Shown here in pieces: positions 24,492 to 33,288 of a stretch of 64,000 nt of DNA. Below the pieces are notes generated by a model. It had not been told where the DNA came from and made no database searches. It saw nothing but the letters and a program-made list of their open reading frames with translations. Source of the stretch: CBDUXP01 sp965371225 [NCBI: uncultured bacterium] (GTDB lineage: Bacteria; Abyssobacteria; SURF-5; CBDUXP01); NCBI GenBank assembly GCA_965371225.1, contig CBDUXP010000010.1:1-64000 (forward strand). The letters are read 5' to 3'. How positions within the stretch are numbered: the stretch's first letter is position 1; every line of letters starts with the position of its first letter. The position numbers and the translations under genes are program-made.

Positions 24492-26049
24492 CCTCCACTC
24501 GACGGCGCTCGCCGCTCCGTCGCGGCTGTTTTCCGACCGCTACGCGCAGCTCCTCGCTGCGGCCGGAGCCACGCGCGACCCGGGCGCCGAGCCGGCCTAC
24601 GAGATCAGCCCGGCGGGGACGACGCTTACGGAGCGGCTGCTCCAGTGCATCTGGTTCGATCAGTTGGTCCGTCCCGGCGCGCTCCGGACCGCGGGGGGGA
24701 CATCCGTGCGCGTGCTGGCGCCCGGGTTCTGGAACTTCGAAGCCGGGCCCGATTTCCACCGCGCCGAACTGCAGTTTGGAGAGGCTCCGCCGGTGCAAGG
24801 GGATGTGGAGGTGCACCTGCGGCCGGAAGGGTGGCACGCGCATGGGCACGGTCGAGATGCGCGGTACAACTCCACCATTCTCCACGTGGTGTTCCACAAT
24901 CCCCGTCACGTCGAAGCGGTGCGGACCGCCGCGGGCGTCGCCATTCCGGAGCTGGCGCTGGCGGACGTATTGGTGGACCAGTTGGATGCGCTCCGGGCGC
25001 GGCTCGAGACGGACGACTACCCATACGCGAGCCCGGTCAACGTGGGCCAGTGCTGTCACCACGGGCTGACGGGGACGTCCCCGCCGTTCTGGGAACTGGT
25101 GGCGCTCGCGGGGGAAGCGCGCCTGTTGCTCAAGGCGCGGCGCGCGGCGGCGCTGGGTGAGGACTGGGACCACGTATGTTACGCGATGCTGCTGCAGGCG
25201 CTCGGGTACAAAGCCTTTGCCGGGTCGTGCCGCGAGCTGGCGCGCCGGGCGCCCTACGCGCAACTCCGGTGCATCGCCCGCGACGCGGGGGTGGAAGCGC
25301 TCCACGCGGTTCAGGCTGCGCTGTTGGGCATGGCGGGACTCCTCCCGGATGATACGGCGCACGTCGCGCCAGCCGCGCGGACGTACGCGGACGGTCTCGT
25401 GCACCACTGGGCGACGCTTCGGTCGAGGTTTTCAGCCGCGCCGATGATGCCGGCCGCGTGGCAGGCCCCGCATGTGCGCCCCACCAACCGGCCCGCACGA
25501 CGCTTAGTCGCTGCTGCACACCTCATTGCGACGACGGTGGAGACCGGCCTGGCGCACGCGCTGCGGGAGTCCGCGGGCGGGGAGGGGGCGCCGCGGGTCG
25601 CCTGGCGGGGTTTGGAGCGATTGCTGACTGTGGAGTCGGACCCATTCTGGGCGCATCGCGCCAGCGTGGCGGGTAAGGCCTGGACCCGCGCCCAGCGGCT
25701 CGTTGGGCCAGGGCGGGCGCGAGTGCTGGCTATTGACGCGGTGGTGCCGGCCCTGCTCGCGTGGGCACGGGCCACGCACGATACCGAGCTTGAGGGGCGC
25801 CTCCATGCGTTGGTGTCGGCCGCGCCCGCGCAAGGACCCAACGCGAAGTTGCGTCTGGCCCTCTACCGGATGACCGGTGTGGACGGTTCCTGGCCGCCGG
25901 CCTATCGCACGGCCCTGCATGGCCAAGGCCTGTTGCACCTGTTGCAGGAATGGTGCGTGGCGCGCCCCACGTGCGAGGGGTGTGGCGTGTGGCGTGTACT
26001 TGGCACCCGCGGGCCGACGCCACAAAACAAAAGGGCCAAGGCACCATAG
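24478..26049 (+). CDS. DUF2851-family protein
   Basis: 523 residues if started at the TTG at 24478, which overlaps the dodecin stop; the true start is uncertain because few ATG/GTG codons occur early. Family hallmarks are seen from about residue 45: LTERLLQCIWFDQL, VRVLAPGFWNFEAGPDFHRAELQFG and VQGDVEVHLRPEGWHAHGHGRDARYNSTILHVVFH, the core of the DUF2851 domain. The C-terminus has a small Cys pair region (RPTCEGCGVWRVL). The family is found in Bacteroidetes and several uncultured phyla. Its role is unknown, and the conserved Asp/Glu/His cluster in the core hints at a nuclease- or hydrolase-like fold, which is inference. Confidence 0.8.
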   Translation: MYSTSLHSTALAAPSRLFSDRYAQLLAAAGATRDPGAEPAYEISPAGTTLTERLLQCIWFDQLVRPGALRTAGGTSVRVLAPGFWNFEAGPDFHRAELQFGEAPPVQGDVEVHLRPEGWHAHGHGRDARYNSTILHVVFHNPRHVEAVRTAAGVAIPELALADVLVDQLDALRARLETDDYPYASPVNVGQCCHHGLTGTSPPFWELVALAGEARLLLKARRAAALGEDWDHVCYAMLLQALGYKAFAGSCRELARRAPYAQLRCIARDAGVEALHAVQAALLGMAGLLPDDTAHVAPAARTYADGLVHHWATLRSRFSAAPMMPAAWQAPHVRPTNRPARRLVAAAHLIATTVETGLAHALRESAGGEGAPRVAWRGLERLLTVESDPFWAHRASVAGKAWTRAQRLVGPGRARVLAIDAVVPALLAWARATHDTELEGRLHALVSAAPAQGPNAKLRLALYRMTGVDGSWPPAYRTALHGQGLLHLLQEWCVARPTCEGCGVWRVLGTRGPTPQNKRAKAP

Positions 26050-26278
26050 AGAGTCCCCGTCGCGATGACGAGAGGTGCCCGGCCCGGGATGATGCACGGC
26101 ATGCTATCCCCGCGCCGGGGGCCTGTCAAGGGTGTCAGGCCGGTTCGTACGCCCCGCGGAGCCCATCACCGGAATCCCTAAAACGATGGTACACTTGGGG
26201 TACGGTTTGGTGACTGTGATCGCTGTAACACTCCGCCGCCCATGCGGCGGACGACGCTGAACCTACCCCGATGTCTCC
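26050..26278. other. Intergenic region upstream of the hybrid kinase
   Basis: About 230 bases with no gene. A GC-rich dyad (CCCCGCGCCGGGG at 26108-26120) lies near the end of the DUF2851 gene but has no T-run. Kinase promoter elements could not be identified with confidence. Confidence 0.4.
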
Positions 26279-28483
26279 ATGAGCGGCCCCCTCGGAAATG
26301 TTCCACAGCAGGTGAGCGACCTGGCCCGCTCGCTGGCCCGTGGCGAAGTGTCGGTCCAGGACGCGGGGGACGCACTCACCCGGCTCGCGGAAGACGTGAC
26401 CTCCGCAGGCGAGGCGGCGGAGCGGCAGATCGCACTGATGCGCGACACGGCCAACGCCACCCAGGCGGACCTGGAGCAGAAGCTCGAAGAAATCAGCCTC
26501 TTCCGCACGATCGGCGATCTGGGCGGCTCACTCCTGCTGTCGAAAGATCCGTTTCGAGCGATTCTCGAACAGCTCCTGTTGTTGTCCCACGCGGCCAGCG
26601 CGTCGATCTTCCTGCTGGAGGAAGTCAGCGAACGGCTAGTGTTCGCTTCCGCTGCCGGCCGGGTGCCCATGCGGGAGACGAACCGGCCTTCGTTCGCGCT
26701 GGGGGAGGGGATCGCCGGACGCGTGGCGCAGACCGGCAAGCCGATTCTGATCGACGATACGGACACGCACCCGGAGTTTCAGCACCGAACCGATACCGTG
26801 GTGCCCATTCGGTCCTTGGTCAGTTTTCCCCTGCTCATCGAAGACCGGACGATGGGTGTGCTGAACCTCAGCGCGGATACGCCGGGGATGTTTGGCGAAG
26901 AGACCATGCGCGTCCTGCACATCCTGGCAAGCCAGGTGGCCAAGCTGATCGAGAACGCGCGCCTGCTCGCGCAGCGGAAGGCCTACGTGGCGCAGATCGA
27001 GGAATCCGAGCGCCGCTACCGGGACCTGGTCGAGGAGGTCAGCGACGGGTTCTTCGTCGCGGATGCGTCGGGCCGCCCCCTCCTCGTCAACAGTCGGTTC
27101 GCGACGATGTTCGGGCGGTCGCGGGAAGAGATGCTGGCCGCTACCGACTGGGCCAGCTACCTGTCGGCCGACACCCGCGATCGCGTGCGTGCGGCGCTGG
27201 CGGACATTCGCACGGGCAATCAGGGCATCGAAAAATCCTTGGAGTTTTCCGTGCTGCGGCCGGACGAACGGGAGGTGCCGGTGCATCTGCACTGCCGCAC
27301 CGTCCTGCACCAAGGGGACCTGGTGTGGATCGGCACCCTGCGCGACATGACGAACCAGAAAGCCCTGCAGCGCCAGCTCATGCAGACCGAGAAACTGGCG
27401 TCGATGGGCACGCTCATCGCCGGCACCACCCATGAGCTGAATAACAAGCTCGCGCCCATCCTGGGGTATGCGCAACTGATTCAGCAGATGGAAGCCCCAG
27501 CGGACCTTCTGTCCCGCATCGCCGTCATCCAGGAGTCGGCGGAAGGGGCGAAGAAGATCATCGACGCGCTGTTGGGGTTCAGCCGGGACTCTGAGGTGAA
27601 ACCGGAGCCGGTGCGGATTGCCGAATCGGTGGGCGCGGTGCTGGGCATTTCGGAAGCGGCGCTGCGGCGCGCCGGGATCGAGGTGGTCCGGCACGACGAT
27701 CTGGATGCGCCGGTGATTTTTGTGGCGCGGCAGCAGATCGAGCAAGTGATGCTGAACATGATCAACAACGGCATGCACGCCATGCGGGACAGCGCGACCC
27801 GCACCCTGGAAGTGTGGACGGCGAAGGACAAGGACGGTATCGTCGTCGGGTTCCGCGATACGGGCTGCGGCATCTCGCCCGACCATCTGACCCGGATTTT
27901 CGATCCGTTCTTCACCACGAAACCCGTGAATGAGGGCACTGGGCTTGGGCTCAGTCTGTCCTACGGCCTCGTCCGGGCCCACGGCGGCGACATCTATGTC
28001 GAGAGCAAGCCGGGGAGGGGCACCACCTTCCGGATTCAGCTTCCGGTGGGGTCGCCGGACACCCCGAGCCAGACCATGGAGATGTCATCGGCCGAGGCGC
28101 AGCCCTGGCCGGGCAAGCCGAGCCTGCTGATCGTCGACGATGAGGCCCCGATGCGGGACCTGCTGGAGGATGTGTTCGCGGACATCTGCGGGACCACCAC
28201 GGCGGAAAATGGGCGGGCAGCCCTCGACGCGCTCGCCCGCGGCCACTTCGACTTGCTCTTGGTGGACGTGCGCATGCCGGCGCTGGACGGGATGGGGTTC
28301 TATTCGAAGTTGCGCCTGGAGCACCCCCAGCTGGCCGACCATGTTATTTTTATGACGGGCGATACCTATGATCCCGATACCCGCCGGTTCCTGGACGAGA
28401 GCGGCCGGCCCTTTCTCAGTAAGCCATTCAACATTGACGAGGTCGTGGCTACCGTCCGGCGGGAGTTGTCGCCCGCTCCGTAG
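26279..28483 (+). CDS. GAF-PAS hybrid sensor histidine kinase with receiver domain
   Basis: 734 residues, no membrane segment, so a cytoplasmic sensor. Domains in order: a short helical N-terminus; GAF (about 75-235, with ASIFLLEEVSERLVFASAAG and SLVSFPLLIEDRTMGVLNL); a PAS domain (about 245-365, FFVADASGRPLLVNSRF); HisKA with phospho-acceptor His385 in GTTHELNNKLAPILGYAQL; HATPase with N box MLNMINNGMHAM, G1 DTGCGIS, F box FDPFFTT and G2 GTGLGLSLSYGLV; and a C-terminal receiver with acidic pair VDDEAP, phospho-acceptor Asp near 663 in LLVDVRMPALDG and Lys in FLSKPF. All catalytic residues are present. No separate response regulator is adjacent, so output may go through the fused receiver to a distant partner. 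Confidence 0.92.
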   Translation: MSGPLGNVPQQVSDLARSLARGEVSVQDAGDALTRLAEDVTSAGEAAERQIALMRDTANATQADLEQKLEEISLFRTIGDLGGSLLLSKDPFRAILEQLLLLSHAASASIFLLEEVSERLVFASAAGRVPMRETNRPSFALGEGIAGRVAQTGKPILIDDTDTHPEFQHRTDTVVPIRSLVSFPLLIEDRTMGVLNLSADTPGMFGEETMRVLHILASQVAKLIENARLLAQRKAYVAQIEESERRYRDLVEEVSDGFFVADASGRPLLVNSRFATMFGRSREEMLAATDWASYLSADTRDRVRAALADIRTGNQGIEKSLEFSVLRPDEREVPVHLHCRTVLHQGDLVWIGTLRDMTNQKALQRQLMQTEKLASMGTLIAGTTHELNNKLAPILGYAQLIQQMEAPADLLSRIAVIQESAEGAKKIIDALLGFSRDSEVKPEPVRIAESVGAVLGISEAALRRAGIEVVRHDDLDAPVIFVARQQIEQVMLNMINNGMHAMRDSATRTLEVWTAKDKDGIVVGFRDTGCGISPDHLTRIFDPFFTTKPVNEGTGLGLSLSYGLVRAHGGDIYVESKPGRGTTFRIQLPVGSPDTPSQTMEMSSAEAQPWPGKPSLLIVDDEAPMRDLLEDVFADICGTTTAENGRAALDALARGHFDLLLVDVRMPALDGMGFYSKLRLEHPQLADHVIFMTGDTYDPDTRRFLDESGRPFLSKPFNIDEVVATVRRELSPAP

Positions 28484-28500
28484 GTAGCGCGGGCCGCGCG

Positions 28501-31362
28501 ATGGCCTTCCCCTCGGCCACCCGCGATGCCGGCACCCACTTCGTCGTGGTGCCCCACACCCACTGGGACCGCGAGTGGTATCGCCCCTTCGAAGATTTCC
28601 GCCGCCGGCTCGTGAGGTTGGTCGACCGTCTGCTCACCCTGCTGGATACCAACGCGGAGTTCCGGTGTTTCCACTTCGACGGGCAAACGATCACGCTTGA
28701 TGACTACGTAGCGATTCGCCCGCACGAGGCGGAACGCCTGCGGGTTCACCTGCGGGCGGGCCGCATTCACATCGGCCCATGGCGGGTGCTGCCGGACGAG
28801 TTTTTGGTGACCGGGGAGGCGTTGATCCGCAATCTGCAGCAGGGGCATGAGGATTGCGCCCGCTGGGGCGTGGACCCCATTCCCGTGGGCTACACGCCGG
28901 ACCAGTTCGGCCACGTCGGCGTGCTGCCGCAAATTCTGGCCGGGTTCGGTCTGCCCGCAGGCGTGGTGTGGCGCGGGGTTGGGCCGGACGTACAAGCCAC
29001 CCAATTTCTCTGGGAATCGCCGGACGGCACGCGCCTCTTCACCATCTACCTGCCTGGGGGGTACGGCAACGGCACGATCCTGCCCGCCCGGGTGGAACCC
29101 CTCATCGACCGGCTGGAGGAAATCCGGCGGGAGCAGGCGGCGTTCTGCACCATTCCATCCTTGCTGGTCATGAACGGGTCCGATCACGTGGAACCGCAGG
29201 GCAACTTGCCGGCGCTGTTCGCGGAAGTTGCGAAGCGGCGCCCCGAGTGGACCTTCGAGATGGGCGATCTCGCCACGTTTGTGGAGCAGGCGCGGGCCGC
29301 GGCGGAGTCGCTCACGGTCCACCGGGGTGAATTCCGCCATCCGTGGCGCGCGAACCTGCTCCCCGGCGTGACCAGCGTGCGGACCTATCAGAAACAGACC
29401 GACTTTCGCGTGTGCCGTCTCTTCGAGAAGTACGTGGAACCCATGAGCGCGTGGGCCGATCGGCTCGGCGATGGCCGCGGGGCGCAGGACTTCATCGACT
29501 ACGCCTGGCGCCTCATCATCGAGAATCACCCGCACGACAGCATCTGCGGCTGTAGCGTGGATGCCGTGCACGACGAGATGGACACGCGCTGGATGAAAGT
29601 CGAACAGGTGGGCACGACGCTGCAGCGCGAGGCCCTCCGCTTCCTCTCCGGTCAGTGCGACACGGCCGCGTTGGGTGAGAACACCGACCAAGCCCTGGTG
29701 ACGTATACGGCGGCACGGCCGCGGCGGCAAGCGATCGATGTGGAGCTGTACCTCGACGATCCGAACACCCTGCGGAGCCTGCGCGACGCCGGGGGCGTGC
29801 GGCATGCGGTGCAGTTGACGCCGTACGAGCCGGAGTTATTTTTCGAAACGCAGATGCCCGTCGAAGCACTGCGCATTATGGTGGCCGGGATGGCGGGCCG
29901 AGACGTGCTCGGCTATTACATGAACAATCTGTTCGTGACGCGCGCGGATGGGCAGGTAACGGTGACGGTCATTTGCGGCCACCAGCCCTACGGCGATCTC
30001 GATCTCGACGCCACGCGGCAAGAAGTCCTCCGCGCGCTGGCGGACGACAGCATCGGTCAGGTGCACGTGCTTGGAATTTCAGCCACCCGGACACGACTCC
30101 AGGCGGTGTTGCCCGTCGCCGGGCAGACCGGCGTGGATGCGTTCGCGTTTTCCGCCGAGCCCGCAGAGGCAAGCCCGCGCGTCCTGCGCGTGGACGGAAA
30201 CCAGTTGGAGACGGCGGACTTCCTCGTTGACGTACTTGAGGACGGGAGTGTACGCCTCCACGACAAACGGACAGGCCGTACGTGGGACCGGGCGCTGACC
30301 CTGGTGGACGACGGAGACCGGGGGGATACCTACAATTTCGATCCCGTTGCCGGCGGCGCCGTCGTCCGGGCGCCGGTCGAGCCACCTCGGGTCACCATCG
30401 TGGCCGGCGGACCTGTGGCCGGCACGCTGGCCGTCGAAATGCAATACCGCGTACCGGCGGAGCTCGGCACCGACCGGGCGGCCCGTGTGCCCGACTGCGT
30501 GGACCTGCCCGTACGCGTTGAGGTGACGTGTTACCGCGACCTGCCGCGCGTCGATTTCCGGGTCACGATAGACAATCGCGCGCGGGATCACCGCGTGCGT
30601 GCGGAGATCACTTTGCCCTTCGCGCCGGTCGAGAGCATCGCGGAGGGTCCGTTTGGCGTGGTGCGCCGTCCCGCCGCGTTGCCGGACACGCCGGACACGG
30701 TAGAACGGTTCTACGGGACGGCGCCTACCAAGGGGTTCGTCTGCGTGGAGGATGCGGCCGGCGGCATGGGGCTGGTGACGCGCGGCATTCAGGAGTACGA
30801 GGTAACCGCCGATGCCGATACCGGGACCCTGGCGCTGACGCTGCTCCGCTGTGTGGGTTGGCTTTCCCGCGACGACCTGGAGATGCGCAACCATAATTCC
30901 GCCGGACCCAAGCTGGAAACGCCGGGGGCGCAGTCGCCCGGTGTGCACACCTTCGAATTCGCGCTGCTGCCCTACGCGGGGGACTACGCCGGGACCGGCA
31001 TCCCCGCGGCGGCGCACGCGTATGCCTACCCGCCCATCGGCACCCGCAGCAGCCGGCATACTGGGACCATTCCGCCGGGAACGTGTTGCGTGCGCGCCTC
31101 CGATCCGCAGGTGGTCGTGAGTGCGCTGGGCCTGACGCGGGATCGCCAGGACCTGCTGCTGCGCGTCTACAACGAAGGCGAGGGGGCGGTCGACACCGCG
31201 ATCGCGCTGGAGGATGGCGTGGCCGAGGTGGTCGCGGTGGATCTCCGCGAGCGGGCGGAAACCCGGGCGGGTGAGACCGTGAAGGGGCCGTCACTTCAGG
31301 TGCGGATGACGCCCTCGCAGCTCCGTTCCTGGCGGGTGCGGCGCCCCCGCGCCTCCACATGA
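28501..31362 (+). CDS. Glycoside hydrolase family 38 alpha-mannosidase
   Basis: 953 residues, full length for GH38. The N-terminal metal site VVPHTHWDREWY (residues 15-27) supplies His21 and Asp23. The catalytic nucleophile and zinc ligand is Asp134 in GYTPDQFGHVG. The helical middle domain includes ENHPHDSICGCSVDAVHDEM, with the fourth zinc ligand His. The C-terminal beta-sandwich (about 560-950) has the LRNHNS-like EMRNHNSAGP and a typical GH38 ending. No signal peptide is seen, so it is probably cytoplasmic and could trim mannosides or mannosylglycerate-type solutes after uptake; the substrate is unknown. It overlaps the rhomboid gene by 4 bases (ATGA). Confidence 0.92.
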   Translation: MAFPSATRDAGTHFVVVPHTHWDREWYRPFEDFRRRLVRLVDRLLTLLDTNAEFRCFHFDGQTITLDDYVAIRPHEAERLRVHLRAGRIHIGPWRVLPDEFLVTGEALIRNLQQGHEDCARWGVDPIPVGYTPDQFGHVGVLPQILAGFGLPAGVVWRGVGPDVQATQFLWESPDGTRLFTIYLPGGYGNGTILPARVEPLIDRLEEIRREQAAFCTIPSLLVMNGSDHVEPQGNLPALFAEVAKRRPEWTFEMGDLATFVEQARAAAESLTVHRGEFRHPWRANLLPGVTSVRTYQKQTDFRVCRLFEKYVEPMSAWADRLGDGRGAQDFIDYAWRLIIENHPHDSICGCSVDAVHDEMDTRWMKVEQVGTTLQREALRFLSGQCDTAALGENTDQALVTYTAARPRRQAIDVELYLDDPNTLRSLRDAGGVRHAVQLTPYEPELFFETQMPVEALRIMVAGMAGRDVLGYYMNNLFVTRADGQVTVTVICGHQPYGDLDLDATRQEVLRALADDSIGQVHVLGISATRTRLQAVLPVAGQTGVDAFAFSAEPAEASPRVLRVDGNQLETADFLVDVLEDGSVRLHDKRTGRTWDRALTLVDDGDRGDTYNFDPVAGGAVVRAPVEPPRVTIVAGGPVAGTLAVEMQYRVPAELGTDRAARVPDCVDLPVRVEVTCYRDLPRVDFRVTIDNRARDHRVRAEITLPFAPVESIAEGPFGVVRRPAALPDTPDTVERFYGTAPTKGFVCVEDAAGGMGLVTRGIQEYEVTADADTGTLALTLLRCVGWLSRDDLEMRNHNSAGPKLETPGAQSPGVHTFEFALLPYAGDYAGTGIPAAAHAYAYPPIGTRSSRHTGTIPPGTCCVRASDPQVVVSALGLTRDRQDLLLRVYNEGEGAVDTAIALEDGVAEVVAVDLRERAETRAGETVKGPSLQVRMTPSQLRSWRVRRPRAST

Positions 31363-32018
31363 TTCCGCTGTACGATCTCAATCCCACCCGTACCACGCCG
31401 TTCTTCACCGTCCTGTTGATCGCGGCCAACGTGCTCGCGTTCGTGTACCAGGTGAGCTTGCCGCCGGCCGTGGCGGAACGGATGGTGTTTGCCATGGGGG
31501 TCGTCCCCGCCTTTTGGACCGGCGAGGTCGCTGCGGAACCGGGGATCCTCTCCTTCGTGACCTGCATGTTCCTGCATGGGAGCCTGTTGCATCTTCTGGG
31601 AAACATGCTGTTTCTCTGGATTTTTGGCAACAACGTGGAAGATGCGCTGGGGCACGTGAAGTATTTGGGGTTCTACCTGCTCACCGGCATCTGCGCGAGC
31701 GTTACGCACGTGGTCTTCAACCCCAGCTCCATGCTGCCGGTTATTGGCGCGAGCGGGGCCATCTCCGGCGTGCTGGGCGCGTACATCCTCTACTATCCGC
31801 GCGCGCGGGTGATCGGCATCGTCCCCCTCCTGCCGCCGTTCTTCATGCCGCGCTTCGAGGTGCCCGCCTTCTTCTTCCTCGGCTTCTACTTCGTCCTCCA
31901 GATTCTGAACGGGGTGCTGGCCAGCGCCAACGAAGCGGGCGGCGTGGCGTGGTGGGCGCACATCGGCGGGTTTGTGGTGGGGCTGTTCCTCGCCGCCATG
32001 ATGTCGCGGCGCCGTTAG
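31359..32018 (+). CDS. Rhomboid family intramembrane serine protease
   Basis: 219 residues with six hydrophobic helices. The catalytic Ser132 lies in GASGAISGVLGAY and the partner His201 in WWAHIGGFVVG. The helix-2 motif HGSLLHLLGNMLFLWIFGNNVED is also typical, including the His/Asn that support the oxyanion. It cleaves membrane-protein segments within the inner membrane. The start overlaps the mannosidase stop (ATGA), and the gene is convergent with the endonuclease III gene, overlapping it by 4 bases. The substrate is unknown. Confidence 0.93.
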   Translation: MIPLYDLNPTRTTPFFTVLLIAANVLAFVYQVSLPPAVAERMVFAMGVVPAFWTGEVAAEPGILSFVTCMFLHGSLLHLLGNMLFLWIFGNNVEDALGHVKYLGFYLLTGICASVTHVVFNPSSMLPVIGASGAISGVLGAYILYYPRARVIGIVPLLPPFFMPRFEVPAFFFLGFYFVLQILNGVLASANEAGGVAWWAHIGGFVVGLFLAAMMSRRR

Positions 32019-32734
32019 TTCCGCTGCACCTTGTAATACGCGCAGTGGCGCCGGAGGGGGCACTCCGCGCAGGCCGGCTTGCGGGCATGGCAGATGGTGC
32101 GGCCATGCTGGATGAGCAGCAGGTGCAGATCGTGCGCCGTGCCGGGCGGACAGCCGGCGGCCCAAAACTCGTGTGCGCGGGCCAGGGACAGGCGGTCGGG
32201 GATCAGGCCGAGCCGCTTGCTGATGCGCAGGATGTGCGTGTCGACCGGAAACACGTCGTGCCCGCAGCCGAAGACCAGGACGCAGGCGACGGTCTTCGGG
32301 CCAACCCCCGGGAAGCATGACAGCTCGGCAGCCGCTTCCGCCGGGGAGAGGTCCCGCAGGTAGCGCAGGTCAAACCCGGCCGGCTGCGCCTTGAACGCCC
32401 GCAGCACGTTCTGAATCCGACCACTCTTGATGTTGTTCAATCCCCCGATCTTGATCGCCGCGGCCACCGCGGATTTGCGCGCTGCGATGACGTCGTCCCA
32501 GGTGGGGAAGCGTTGCTTCAGCGTCGCGAACGCCTGGTCGCGCAGCCGGTCGTTCGTGTTCTGGGACAGGATCGTGAGAATGAGTTCGTCCAGCGGATCG
32601 CGCAACCGCCTGCGCGGGGACGGCCCCACGTGCGCCCGCAGGGCTTTCAGGACCGCCGCGATGCGCCGCTTGGCGGTGGGGCGGTCGAGCAGGCCCAGGT
32701 CCCAGCCCGTCGCGCCTCTCCGCGCGGGCGCCAC
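32015..32734 (-). CDS. nth: Endonuclease III-type DNA glycosylase/AP lyase
   Basis: 239 residues, GTG start overlapping the arginine decarboxylase stop (TAGTG). The helix-hairpin-helix FPGVGPKTVACVL carries catalytic Lys147, and the catalytic Asp165 follows in VDTHILRISKRLG. The 4Fe-4S loop is complete: Cys215, Cys222, Cys225, Cys231 (spacing 6-2-5). The N-terminal ILTILSQNTND matches the family LSQ-T motif. It removes oxidised pyrimidines and nicks abasic sites in base-excision repair. It is the last gene of the agmatinase-decarboxylase run, an unusual position for a repair gene. Confidence 0.92.
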   Translation of the reverse strand: MAPARRGATGWDLGLLDRPTAKRRIAAVLKALRAHVGPSPRRRLRDPLDELILTILSQNTNDRLRDQAFATLKQRFPTWDDVIAARKSAVAAAIKIGGLNNIKSGRIQNVLRAFKAQPAGFDLRYLRDLSPAEAAAELSCFPGVGPKTVACVLVFGCGHDVFPVDTHILRISKRLGLIPDRLSLARAHEFWAAGCPPGTAHDLHLLLIQHGRTICHARKPACAECPLRRHCAYYKVQRN

Positions 32735-33288
32735 TAGAACAGGAACACGCAGGCAGCGACGACCGTATGCCAGTCCGTGCCCCGGACGACTGCGGACTGG
32801 GTGATCTCGCGCGTGCGCACGATCTTGCCGCTAATGCGGAACACCTCGCGCTTTTCGTCCCAGGCCTGTTCGTCGTCGAATTCCACCCCAAGCGTAGTGG
32901 CGAGCATGGCCGCGGCCATGTCCTCCACGTACTCGCCGGCTTCTTCATCACTGCGGCCGTAGCCATGCCACTCACTCAGGTAGCCGTACATGCGCCGGTC
33001 CTGGGGTATGGCACAGCCGATGGACGCCGCGATCAGCCGGCGCGGTTCGTCGCTCGCGCAGCGGGCCATGACGCAGAACGTGATCCCCCCGTCCTCGAGC
33101 TGTTTGACCCCTTCCTTCCGGCTGATGATCTTGCACCGGGGCGGCAGGATGCTGGACACCGGCACCAGATTGCACACTTCGATATCCGCATCCCGCAGGG
33201 CGAACTCGAACGAGCGCAGTTCTTCCTTGTGGCGCCCCACGCCCTTGGTGAAGAAGCAGCGCGTGGGCACGAGTGATTTCATGGGCAT
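32734..33288 (-). CDS. Pyruvoyl-dependent arginine decarboxylase
   Basis: 184 residues from the ATG at 33288, within the size of the family (about 150-190). Upstream in-frame codons belong to the agmatinase overlap. The self-cleavage site is conserved: CNLVPVSSILPP, with Ser45-Ser46, where Ser46 becomes the pyruvoyl group. TRCFFTKGVGRHKEELRSFE at the N-terminus and FDDEQAWDEKREVF near the C-terminus match archaeal and chlamydial-type enzymes. It converts arginine to agmatine and CO2. Its start overlaps the end of the agmatinase gene by 10 bases, so arginine to agmatine to putrescine is encoded by two coupled genes. It needs no PLP, unlike SpeA. Confidence 0.93.
   Translation of the reverse strand: MPMKSLVPTRCFFTKGVGRHKEELRSFEFALRDADIEVCNLVPVSSILPPRCKIISRKEGVKQLEDGGITFCVMARCASDEPRRLIAASIGCAIPQDRRMYGYLSEWHGYGRSDEEAGEYVEDMAAAMLATTLGVEFDDEQAWDEKREVFRISGKIVRTREITQSAVVRGTDWHTVVAACVFLF

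Noticed and set aside
26108-26120. CCCCGCGCCGGGG as a terminator for the DUF2851 gene
   Set aside because: It is a short GC dyad with no T-run on either side, so it cannot be told from background in this composition.
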